From Scilla litardierei (taxonomy: Eukaryota; Streptophyta; Magnoliopsida; Asparagales; Asparagaceae), in assembly GCA_030789695.1 (NCBI GenBank), contig CM061140.1, positions 87,544,422 to 87,608,421 on the forward strand: a stretch of DNA of 64,000 nucleotides. The letters run 5' to 3'. Position 1 is the first letter of the stretch, and every line of letters starts with the position of its first letter. The notes beneath the pieces were generated by a model that was not told the DNA's origin, did no database searches, and saw only the letters and a program-made list of their open reading frames with translations. Below, piece after piece: positions 43,906-53,619 of the stretch. A program made the position numbers and the translations under genes.

Positions 43906-46900
43906 AACTAAAAATTACTTATAAATTCTTAAACAGTTTACCATGGAAAAGTTCAATGGGTAGAAAAATAAAATTTGAACTATAAGATAGGGAAATTTTA
44001 AGCATATGCTGGTGTCATGTGCTTACTCAATGTTGCTTATTACTTATTGATGTTGCTACTACTTCCTGATTCCTGTGGTATACTTGTGTGCTAATGTTGG
44101 TACATCCAGCTCATCTAAGAAATAAAGCGTTATAACCGAATAGAAGTTAGTTTTTATGTGTATAGTGAATGCTTGAAAGATCAATCACATGTGCGACTAC
44201 CTAAAAGATTTATGATTGAATGTGCACGTGACTACCTAAAAGATTTATGATTGAATGCGAGTTAATATTTTTGTTGTCAAAGACTGAATGATGCCAACCT
44301 TATAGGATGTGCTAGTAGAAGCATACTGTCACAGAGTGTTTATACATTATTTTTGAGGGTACCCATAGCCACCTATGTGAGATAATAACCTGTAAGGACT
44401 TCTTTTTGCCAACATCGCCACATCTTCTATATACTGAAATAATTTTCATGTCATTGATCAAGACATTAGTGGGTTTCTATAAGATGTAATTGTATTTAGA
44501 GGTCAGATGCATGATTGGAAGTTTTTTTCCATTTCAATACTTGTTATTCCTTTTTTCATTTTTGGGCAGCAGGTTGTTATTGGAAAATTTGAATTTGGAG
44601 ATTGTGTTAGTCAGGCTGAACATAATAGTAACATTTACACAATTAATCTTATTTGGCGTTCTATCTTTAATGGTATGACAAATATTAAGTTAGGCTTACC
44701 TTATATCTCTAGTTTTACTTGTCAAATTACCTAGTGTGGGATAGGTAATGCTTGGCAACATCCTTACTCAGAGTGATGAAGTTTGATAAATTAAGTTGAG
44801 AGGACGTTCTTAATTATCTTTTTTGTCCTCATTTTTATGGTTTCTTTGCTCTTCCTCTTATTTTTCATCTATGTTTTAATTCTCAACAAGCATCGCTAAA
44901 TTTCAAAATCATATTTATTAATGGTTTTCTTCTAGATTTATTAAGCATATTTAGTAATAATTTATATTTCAAAAGAGGGATGTCCATCTAGGATTGTCCT
45001 ATGTGGCACCTTTTGTCCCAATCACAAGCTGACAGGGACAAATGTCCCATCGCACTACCCTAACAATCACCTCTCCACTCTCACATATTTACATGTTTAC
45101 CATCCCCATCATCACACTTTGCAAAAACCCAAAAAACACCAAACTCACTTAATTGCATCTTTTGTCATATGTGACTTTTTCCATATAACCCCCAAGGTTT
45201 TTGTGTTTGCCCTTTTACCCTCCGACGATACCGGCGCATACATCCACACTTTTTCCTCCTTTTCGTTTGTGCGCGTACACCTGATCCTGTTCGTGTGGGG
45301 TTTTCTTTGCTCCGTGCAATGTACGAACAAGGTCTGCTGACTAGATTATACAAATAAGGGCTACTGATTGGATTGTACAAACAATGGCTGCTGACTGGGT
45401 TTGTCCTAGTCACACGCTGACTAGGTCAAACCAAGCACAGTCAGCAGCCTTATTTTGGGGTTTTGGAAAAAAAACCAGACCCATTGGATTTACAAGTTTG
45501 CCAGTTTGGGCTTTTTACTTGCATTTTAACTCCTTTTACCCTCCGACGATACCGACACACACCCACGCTTCTCACTCATTTTCGGTTGGACCCATTCGCC
45601 GAATCTTTTTCGTGGGTTTTTTTTTCGCGCTGTGCATTGGGTGCACGGGTTATTTCTAGTATTCTATATTTGTTAGATTATGTATCTTTAACTTACAAAT
45701 TTTTTTACAGTAGTGGATATGCTTTATCTCTTGGTGGTTGGGGTGAATGTTTGGCACATGCAAGGAGAATGTTTAAAATACTTGAGGGGTGTGTCTTATG
45801 ACAATTTTTTAATTGGATTAAATCTGAAATATTGAATCTAACTGATTGTGAATGACTACTTTGTGATTTCTTGGTCTTTGGCAAATGAGTCAGAGAACGT
45901 CTCATTCCCTAGATAACTTGTGGTTGCATTTTCCAAACAAATTGCAGTATTGTCTCAGAAGCCTCAGTTATAATGCAGACTATGATTTGCATGCACAGTT
46001 ACAAGGATCCTACTGCTCAAACACAGTGTGCTGGACATGTTAATTTGCTGAAATCACACAGGACATGGCTATTTATGTGTATGATTTTACTGTATATACA
46101 TGTGAGTCATATAAAATACTAAAATGCCATACAAACAATTAGCTTTTTTCAAACGAAAATGATCCACTGAAAACTTAGCTTTTGCTAAAGTATAACTTTT
46201 ACCTTGTGCATAGTGCTGAGGTGAATATAGATTTACAGATTTATAAACGTGGGGCACAGACGATAACGTTTGTCCTGCCCAACTGTAGCAGACATACCCC
46301 TTGTCTGCAAAGTGTCCTACATATCATATGTTGCAGGATATCATGCTTCCCTTGATATTTATGTGGAATTGGAGATGTCTTACCAAGTACATGCTTGACT
46401 ACCGATGGAGATGTGATGAGGGAAAAAAGGACGTCAAGTTATGATGGGTGATTTTTAAACTCGCTTGTTGGTGAGTGATGTGACTCCGTCTTGACTTGCT
46501 CAAGAGATGAATCCCGGCTGCAAGTCATTTTCCTTCTTCAAGAAACTTTTGTGTCTAGGATTTGAAGGTCGTTTTGGCTTGGTGAGTCTTAAATTGCAGC
46601 GTCAAAACAGTGACTTACCAACATGTGAATTTGATGGGCATTCTTGGTTCTATAAGCAACTTATAAAAGGTTGTCAAATTGCTAGGTGGTTGTAGAATTA
46701 TGTTCATTATTTTGTTGAGCTTTGCCTTTCTCTCAACTTGTGATTTGTAGCAGTCCTATTTTATGGGAAGGGCCTCACATGAGTGAAGGTGGTTGCTGTG
46801 GTGTTGGTAAAAAAGATACGAGAGAACAATTTTACTTGCTCTGTGATTAGAATTCTCAGAAGTATATATTGGAACTAGAGCTGGCAAAAGTTGTACACTC

Positions 46901-46977
46901 TTTGAACATGAAAAAAAACTGTAGTTTGTCTCCTTGATGAGTATGTTGCCATAAACACTGGATGCCAGCATGAGAAG
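43906..46977 (+). other. Intron 1 distal unique sequence
   Basis: AT-rich intron DNA. It contains a 35-bp tandem duplication (44195-44263, ACTACCTAAAAGATTTATGA in both) and the repeat block at 45205-45660. No gene is supported; the short open frames are not conserved in anything I recognise. Confidence 0.5.
45205..45660. repeat. Degenerate direct repeat with a ~28-bp triplication between
   Basis: Two blocks share CCTTTTACCCTCCGACGATA and then diverge (45209-45330 and 45532-45655), each ending in a TTTTCGTGxGGTTTT-like and GTGCAxTG-like segment. Between them GCTGCTGACTGG-like units with TTGTACAAACA spacers repeat three times (about 45331-45410). It may be the remains of a TE with terminal repeats. 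Confidence 0.6.
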
Positions 46978-46982
46978 GCATG
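46978..46982. repeat. Target-site duplication GCATG (left)
   Basis: GCATG precedes the chromovirus and recurs at 53197-53201. Confidence 0.92.
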
Positions 46983-47386
46983 TGATACGATCCGGAAGAT
47001 CGAATCAATAAAGGTCAGATTTTTAAAGAGGAAAAATTAAAAAGAGGAATTTTTTATTTGGAAATTGATGAAGAACAAAGATAACTTGAGTTCCTTCGAG
47101 ACGAACTCGATCTCCTAGCTTTTACTTGAACGTATAAAAGCCTAAAGATCCCTCACATGATGCCTAAGAATGTTCTTCAACAAAATAAGCATAACCCTAA
47201 CAATGACTGCTAGCCCTAATAAATAGAAAACCGGGGATTTACTAATTTAGCCTGAAAAGACTAAAATACCCCTGAACCCACTAAACCCACTACGTGACAA
47301 TCCCGCGCCTCCTACGCCTCACGTATGTCACGATAGGTGGACCCACATCATGAGTGGCCGGTGGTGTAGTAGATGCGTCCGCATCA
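46983..47386 (-). mobile_element. Chromovirus 3' LTR
   Basis: Its minus-strand sequence starts TGATGCGGACGC and ends GATCGTATCA. The R-U5 part (ATGCTTATTTTGTTGAAGAA, TTTAGGCTTTT, CTAGGAGATCGAG) is homologous to the mini element LTR. The polyprotein frame reads about 97 bases into it before a stop. Confidence 0.9.
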
Positions 47387-50300
47387 ATACCCCCTAAAAG
47401 AGCCACCTTGTCCTTAAGGTGGAAATCTGGAAACTGCTCCCGGACCACGTCATATGCCTCCCACGTGGCGTCACAATTAGGCAGGCCCACCCAGTAGATC
47501 AGCACCTCTCTTCGTCGTCCCGGCCCCTGGCGAACTGCCTACACATCCAGGGGCTCAAGCAATACCTCCATGCCCTCCGTCAGTGTAGGTGGCAGAGTAG
47601 ACGTAGCTGACTGGTCTCCAATCGTCCTCCGTAGCTGCGACACATGGAACACCTGATGTATCGCCGAGGAAGGTGGCAGGCGTAACCGATACGCCACCTT
47701 CCCAATCTTGGCCGCAATCTGGTAGGGACCGTATTAGCGAGCTGCTAGCTTCTCATTCTGCCTCCGAGCTAACGTCTTCTGTCTATAGGGTCGCAGTTTG
47801 AGATATACCATATCTCCCTCCTAAAAGTGGACGTCCCGCCGGTGGGTGTCTGCCCAGGACTTCATCACCTGCTGAGCCCTCAAAAGATGTCTCCGTAGCT
47901 CTTCCAACATAGCATCTCTGTCTGCCATGTAAGCCTCTACCTGTGACACCGGCGTCTGCCGGTCACCGAAGCGCAGCAAGGACGGTGGGTCTCGCCCATA
48001 GAGGATCCTGAAGGGGGTCGTCCCTGCTGCTGAGTGGTACGACATGTTGTACCAGTACTCCGCCCACGTCAACCACCTGTGTCACTGTCGAGGCGTCTCC
48101 GACGTGAAGCACAGCAGATAAGTCTATATAGAGCGGTTCACCACCTCGGTTTGCCCGTCCGTCTGTGGGTGGTATGCCGTACTCCTCTTAAGGACCGTAC
48201 CCTGTACCCTGAAGAGCTCCCGCCAGAACCCGCTCAGGAAGACCTGGTCCCTGTCGGACACTATGGACCCCGGTATCCCATGTAAGCGTATCACCTCCCG
48301 AATGAATGTTGTGGCCACCGAGACCGCTGTGTAAGGATGCTTCATATGTATGAAATGGGCATACTTACTCAGGCGGTCTACGACGACGAGGATCACTGTA
48401 TATTCCTCGGAACGGGACAGCCCGTCAATGAAGTCCATCGTGACCTCATCTCATACCCTCTCTGGCAACTCCAACGGCTGTAGGAGCCCGGCTGGGGCCA
48501 TGGCCATATACTTGTGACGCTGGCAGACGTTACAAGTAGCTACTAACTGGGCAACTCTCCTCTGCATCCCCGGCCAGTACACCTCCCTAGCCATCCTCTG
48601 GTACGTCTGCTGTACCCCCGAATGATCTTCAGTCGTCGTCCCGTGGAACTCCTGAAACAGGACTGGTATAAATCCTGAGGCCCGTGGTAGCACCAACCTC
48701 CCCTGGTAAAGCAGTCTGCGCCCCTGTAAGGAATACCCGGTCGGCCCCTCCTTTTCCTGCTGCAGCAACTCTCGGATCCGTCTCAGCTCATCATCACTCT
48801 CCGCCTCCTGAAAAATGGGCTCTCAGTCCAACCATATCGGTCGCGACAGAGCCCTCAAGTCCACGCTCTCCTCCCGGCGGGACAAGGCATCAGCTGCCTT
48901 GTTCTCCAACCCCGGCCTGTACTCGATGTCGAATCGGTACCCCACCAGCTTGGACAACCAACGCTGGTGCTCCTCAGTAACCAATCGTTGCTCCAAAAGG
49001 TATTTGAGGCTCCGTTGGTCCGTCCTGACCACGAACTCCCGACCCAACAGATAGGGCCGCCACTTCGTCACCGCGAAGACAATGGCCATCAATTCCCGCT
49101 CATAAACCGATTTCAGCCGTGCTCTAGCAAACAACACCCGACTGAAATAAGCTATGGGCCGTCCCTCCTGCATCAGCACTGCCCCCAATCCATACCCCGA
49201 CGCGTCAGTCTCCACCACAAAAGATGGGCTGAAATCTGGCAAAGCAAGGACTGTCGCCGTCGTCATCGCCACCTTCAAGGCCTGAAAGGCCTTAGTGGCC
49301 TCTTCCCCCCAATGGAACCCGTCCTTCTTGAGCTGTTCGGTAAGGGGCCATGCTATGGTGCTGTACCCCTTAACGAACTTCCGGTAATATCCCGTCAGCC
49401 CAAAAATCCACGAAGAGCTCGCAGGGTAGTAGGCACCGGCCAATCCAACATAGCCGATATCTTCAATCTGTCAGCCGCTACCCCCTCCACCGACACAACA
49501 TGTCGTAGGTACTCGATCCGCTCCTGGCCGAAACTGCACTTCTTCCGGTTGGCGAACAACTGCTGCGCCATCAACTCCCGGAAGACCACCTCCAAGTGGT
49601 CCAAGTGCTCCCTCATGCTCCTACTGTAGACGAGGATATCGTCAAAGAAAACGAGAATGAACCTCCGCAGGAAGGGCTGGAAGATCTTGTTCATCAAGGC
49701 CTGGAAAGTAGGGGCATTCGTCAAACCGAACGGCATGACTCTGAACTCGTAGTGCTCCTCGTGGGTGCGGAAGGCAGTCTTCGGCACATCCTCTGGCCGC
49801 ATCAAGATCTGGTGGTACCCTGCTCTCAAGTCGATTTTCGAAAAGATCGCCGCCCCATGAAGCTCGTCCAGTAGCTCGTCGATCACCGGAATAGGAAACT
49901 TGTCAGCGACAGTCTCCTTATTCAGCATCTGGTAATCGACGCAGAATCTCCAACTCCCGTCCTTCTTAACCAGCAAGACTGGGCTCGAAAAAGGACTCAC
50001 ACTTGGCTGGATTACGCCAGCCTGTAGCATCTCCCGCACCATCCTCTCAATCTCGTCCTTCTGCACATGCGGGTACCGGTACGGTCGCACACTCACCGGT
50101 GTTGCTCCATCACCCAATACAATCGCGTGCTCGTGCCCCCTGGACGGTGGTAGCCCCTGCGGGTCCTGAAAGACCTCCTGGTACTGCTCTAGTACCTGCT
50201 CAACCTCTGCGACGGCCTCCTCTTGCTGCTGCTCCCCCTCAGCTGTCAGCCCCTGATACTCCACCAGGAACCCCTCTCCCTTGTCCCGCAGCGCCCGAGT

Positions 50301-50393
50301 CATGGCCTTGAAGGCCACTAAGGAAAAACAAAGGGTCGGGTCCACTGTCAACACGACGGTCCGATCTCCATCTTGGAACTCCATCCTCAGGAA
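47290..50393 (-). pseudogene. Chromovirus pol: RT, RNase H, integrase, chromodomain
   Basis: RT (50384-49395) has SPFSSPVLLVKKDGSWRFCV, VMPFGLTNAPTFQALMNKIF and catalytic LVFFDDILVYS. RNase H (49443-48823) has [19 protein letters not shown] and [10 protein letters not shown]. Integrase has the zinc finger (CNVCQRHK), [20 protein letters not shown] and [15 protein letters not shown]. The chromodomain is VLIYWVGLPNCDATWEAYDV then REQFPDFHLKDKVALLGGID. Breaks: frameshift near 49420, and in-frame stops near 48770, 48450, 48123, 48075, 47818, 47734 and 47540, most where a CAG, TGG or GAG codon is expected. Integrase would place the DNA in chromatin recognised by the chromodomain. Confidence 0.92.
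47387..47399 (-). other. Chromovirus polypurine tract
   Basis: Minus strand TTTTAGGGGGTAT directly before the 3' LTR. Confidence 0.65.
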
Positions 50394-50396
50394 CCT

Positions 50397-51560
50397 TCAA
50401 TTCACCCTCATCTCCCCTAACTTCTTCAGCCACTGCACCCCTAGTATGATATCCACGTTTTCCAGCTCCAATGACAAGAAGTCCTCCATGATCTGTACTC
50501 CCTGCAAGGTCAGGTACAGACCCTTGCAGAGCCCCTTGCTCTCCATCTTCCATGTCCCCAACAATACGGTAAACTTCTCCAGGGTGCTCAGCTGCAGCCC
50601 ATGCCACTCCACCACTCTGCTGGAGATGAAATTGTGGGTGGCCCCACTGTCTATCAGCACGTCACTGCTATCCCCGAGCTGTCCTGATAACTTCATGGTG
50701 AGGTTCGGTGTGAACCCCACCATAGAGTTCTGGGAAACCTCCGCGAAGTCTAGATGAGACTTCTCCTCTACCAGTGGCTCCTCCTCAGGCTCCTCCTCCT
50801 CGACCACATACCTCTCCTCGTCGGGCACCATGGTGATCTGCAGTAGGCGGCTCGCACATCTGTGCTCAGGGGTGAACTTCTCGTCGCAACGGAAGCACAA
50901 CCCCTTGGCCCGCTTCTCCCTCACCTCTGCCTCCGTCATCCGCCGCCCCAGGGCAGCTGCGCGGCCCTCTCCTCGAGTCTCAGGTGCAGCTGCGGGTGCC
51001 CTCTGTGCCGCTGCTGGCGGGGTGGGGCGGAAACTCTGGGTCCCCCAGGCTCCCCGTATCCTCCTCTCATCCGTATGCTTCTCCTCCGCTTTATGGGCCA
51101 AGCGAAGGACATCTTCCAGGGACGCCGGGCTCTGCATCCGCAACTCAGCTCGTATCGATGGCTTCAGTCCCCTCATAAAATTCCCGATCATCACCTCATC
51201 CGTCACCCCCTTCACCCGGCTAATCATCATCTCAAATCTCTCTACGTAGTCCCTCACTGTCTCCTCCTACCTGAGGGCCGACAGCTGCTCGTAGAAATCT
51301 CCCCTGCTGTCTCCTGGAATCGATCCACGATTAGTGCTGACAGCTCCTCCCAGGTGCGAAAAGGGGACCGTGCTATCTTCCACTGGTACCAAGCTAAAGC
51401 CTTCCCTCAAAATAAATCCCGATGGCCTTCAGGACCTCCTGCTCCGTCAACCCCATCACCTGAAAATATCTCTCCGCTCGATATATCCACCCGTCGGGAT
51501 CGGTGCCGTCGAAGGTCGGCATCTTTAGCTTTATCAACCGTCGGTCCGCGTTGATGTCTC
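50397..51560 (-). pseudogene. Chromovirus gag core, zinc knuckle and protease
   Basis: The gag core (KLKMPTFDGTDPDGWIYRAE-like, in shifted frames near 51540-51400) leads into a long open frame 51257-50397: RDYVERFEMMISRVKGVTDE, FMRGLKPSIRAELRM, KGLCFRCDEKFTPEHRC, then the protease active site DVLIDSGATHNFISSRVVEW. Protease belongs to the retropepsin family and cuts the polyprotein. At least one stop and a frameshift separate the halves. Confidence 0.88.
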
Positions 51561-51659
51561 CCTGTTGCCCTTATCTCCACCACGGTCACCTCCCCGAACC
51601 AAACCGCCACCCCTAGTCTCCATCGGGCCTCCCACGTCAACCCCGTACAACTCCTCCGG

Positions 51660-52427
51660 TCACGCAGGCCTCTCCCATACCTCGGGCTGATATTGGTGCC
51701 CTGGAAACTCTGGTGGTCGTGCGAAAACGGGCCTCGGCCCAGGTGGGGTGGTCTCTGCTCTCCAAAATTGGCACGCCGGGTTCCCAATAGCTGCTCCCGA
51801 GGCCCATTCGCCTCCCATTGTCCCCGAAGTTCCCCCAGAGTGGGGTACGAACCCCGCCACACCCCTAAAGGGTCGGGACGAAGTCGCCGGGCCTCCAAAT
51901 GGGCCGGCCCAGCTCGTCGGGCCCCCAGAATGGGCGGCCGGCCATTCCAGACCCCCGATTGGGATCGCTACGCCTCCCGCACCCCCGAAAGGGGCGGCCG
52001 CCATCTCCCTGAAGCCGTAGGTGGCCGTCGGGGCCAAGAACGGGCCCCGCGGCCTGGGCGCACCCCCGTTTGGGGGTGTCGACTGCTCCCCGCCCTCGGT
52101 GGGGGTCGCCGAGTGCTCCGGACCCCCTCCGGGGTTCGCCGCGTGCTCCAGACCCCCGGAGGGGTTCGTCGCTAGCCTGGGGTGGCTTGGCGGCTTCGCC
52201 CAGGCCTGGGGTGGCCTGGGTTGGGCCGCCGAAGCCCCGACAGGCCCAATCGGGCCTGTCACTTGCTGCACAGACCTGCGCGGGTCTGTTGTTGGCCACA
52301 CAGACCCGTGCGGCTCTAGGGTTGGCCGCGTCGACCCTCTGCGTTCCCCCGAGCCGTCGTCTTGAGGTGGAGGAGCCGCCGTCTTCCGCGCGTGCTCTTG
52401 GGAGGCTGATTCTAGGGTAGAATCCCC
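51660..52427 (-). repeat. Gag linker: GC-rich decapeptide repeats
   Basis: One minus frame reads ATNPSGGLEH, AANPGGGPEH, SATPTEGGEQ, STPPNGGAPR and looser PFGGAGGV, PIGGLEWP, HSGGPTSW, PFGGPATS units: roughly ten residues each with a P-x-G-G core. The DNA is GC-rich (words such as CCCCCGGAGGGG). It sits between the gag N-terminal coiled coil and the gag core, as in the two related elements nearby. Confidence 0.75.
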
Positions 52428-52766
52428 TCACTCTTGTATTCCCTTGTCCCGATCTCCTTCTTTCGCCACCGTGAGGGCTTGCATCATTGCCATCATCGTG
52501 TCCTTCAGATCTGAAGTAGCTTCCTTCAGATCTGAATTCGACCCCTTCAATTCTTGGAGATCTCGGCCTTGTTGCGCGGCATCCTTTCTCATTCTCCGGA
52601 GTTCAATCTGGATGTCCTCTTGCGAATGGGCGTGATCCTTGATGGAATCCCCCACCGTTTTCTTCAATTCCTCGAACCGTTCTTCGATCTCCCGATTGAG
52701 ATCCTCTCGTAGCCCTTGAATCTTCTCATCGATCAAATCCGCCTTCGATCTAGTACTTGTCGCCAT
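52428..52766 (-). CDS. Chromovirus gag N-terminal coiled coil
   Basis: A 112-residue frame from ATG at 52766, 10 bases after the PBS: MATSTRSKADLIDEKIQGLR, EDLNREIEERFEELKKTV, RMRKDAAQQGRDLQELKGSN, ending GIQE at a stop. Charged with leucine spacing, likely coiled coil. An apparent upstream extension begins in the LTR and is not used. The mini element at 20557 carries the DAAQQGRDLQELK-like part of this protein. Confidence 0.8.
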   Translation of the reverse strand: MATSTRSKADLIDEKIQGLREDLNREIEERFEELKKTVGDSIKDHAHSQEDIQIELRRMRKDAAQQGRDLQELKGSNSDLKEATSDLKDTMMAMMQALTVAKEGDRDKGIQE

Positions 52767-52776
52767 TGGATCTAGT

Positions 52777-52788
52777 GCTCTGATACCA
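52777..52788 (-). other. Chromovirus primer-binding site
   Basis: TGGTATCAGAGC on the minus strand, three bases after the 5' LTR; complementary to initiator tRNA-Met. Confidence 0.9.
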
Positions 52789-52791
52789 ATT

Positions 52792-53196
52792 TGATACGAT
52801 CCGGAAGATCGAATCAATAAAGGTCAGATTTTTAAAGAGGAAAAATTAAAAAGAGGAATTTTTTATTTGGAAATTGATGAAGAACAAAGATAACTTGAGT
52901 TCCTTCAAGACGAACTCGATCTCCTAGCTTTTATTTGAACGGATAAAAAGCCTAAAGATCCCTCACAAGATGCCTAATAATGTTCTTCAACAAAATAAGC
53001 ATAACCCCAACAATGACGGCTAGTCCTAATAAATAGAAAACCGGGGATTTACTAATTTAGCCTGAAAAGACTAAAATACCCCTGAACCCACTAAACCCAC
53101 TACGTGACGATCCCGCGCCTCCTACGCCTCACGTATGTTACGATAGGTGGACCCGCATCATGAGTGGCCGGTGGTGTAGTAGATGCGTCCGCATCA
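52792..53196 (-). mobile_element. Chromovirus 5' LTR
   Basis: Partner of 46983-47386 with about twelve differences. Ends TGATGCGG and CGTATCA form an imperfect inverted repeat. Confidence 0.92.
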
Positions 53197-53547
53197 GCAT
53201 GCCAGGAAAATAAAAAGCTTTTCCCAATCTCAGTTGATGGGTAAAATGTGAAAACAAAGTTCCATGTGAAGGTAGGTGAATATAAGGCTCGTTCGTGTAA
53301 ACCTCATGGTCTTGACAGTTGATCTATAAAGGACTCGAAGATCATCATATTTCATCATGTGCTTCATATTTGATATTAGATCATGTTCATCATTACCTGG
53401 TGATGCATAATCTTTTGTTTTATGTTTCTCTTTCTCGTTTCAGTTTTTATTTTTTGTTTCTGGAAGGATTTTTTTGTGAAAATCACTAATGTGCATTGGT
53501 GCAAGTTTATTAAATATTTGTTAATTTAATTTTGTTGTCCTGCACAG

Positions 53548-53619
53548 GGACCTGGGAAATTCAAATCTGTCTGGTCATCTTGTACCTGAACTTGGAAAAC
53601 TCGAACACTTGCAATATCT
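53548..53619 (+). CDS. Exon 2 of the LRR gene
   Basis: A 72-base exon, the length of one 24-residue LRR, that completes the split valine and reads [24 protein letters not shown]. Acceptor TGCACAG and donor GTAAGT are canonical. Phase is the same at both ends, so single-LRR exons can be added or lost without a shift. The next expected exon (ELYKNN-type) was not found before 64000. Confidence 0.93.

Larger units (their letters stand above)
46983..53196 (-). mobile_element. Full-length chromovirus with chromodomain (Reina-like), defective
   Basis: LTRs of 404 bp (46983-47386) and 405 bp (52792-53196) differ at about a dozen positions and are flanked by exact GCATG duplications. Minus-strand order: PBS for initiator tRNA-Met, gag N-terminus, repeat-rich linker, gag core with knuckle, protease, RT, RNase H, integrase, chromodomain, polypurine tract. 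Gag and pol are interrupted by several stops and shifts. The lineage assignment to Reina-like is tentative. It lies 351 bp upstream of LRR exon 2, in opposite orientation. Confidence 0.92.
12569..53547 (+). other. Intron 1 of the LRR gene, about 41 kb
   Basis: The donor GTATGT at 12569 and acceptor TTGTCCTGCACAG ending at 53547 are canonical, and the phase is preserved (GT|G = Val). The interval is filled mainly by nested retrotransposons, with unique AT-rich intron DNA at both ends and around 44-47 kb. Whether the gene is still spliced across this distance cannot be told from sequence. Confidence 0.88.

Noticed and set aside
51407..52431. Plus-strand open frames in the GC-rich gag linker
   Set aside because: They are antisense shadows of the minus-strand gag linker, with the same composition effect.
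12363..53619. SERK-family receptor kinase
   Set aside because: Not excluded, but exon 2 reads [20 protein letters not shown], which fits the kinase-less LRR1-like proteins better, and no kinase exon is in view.
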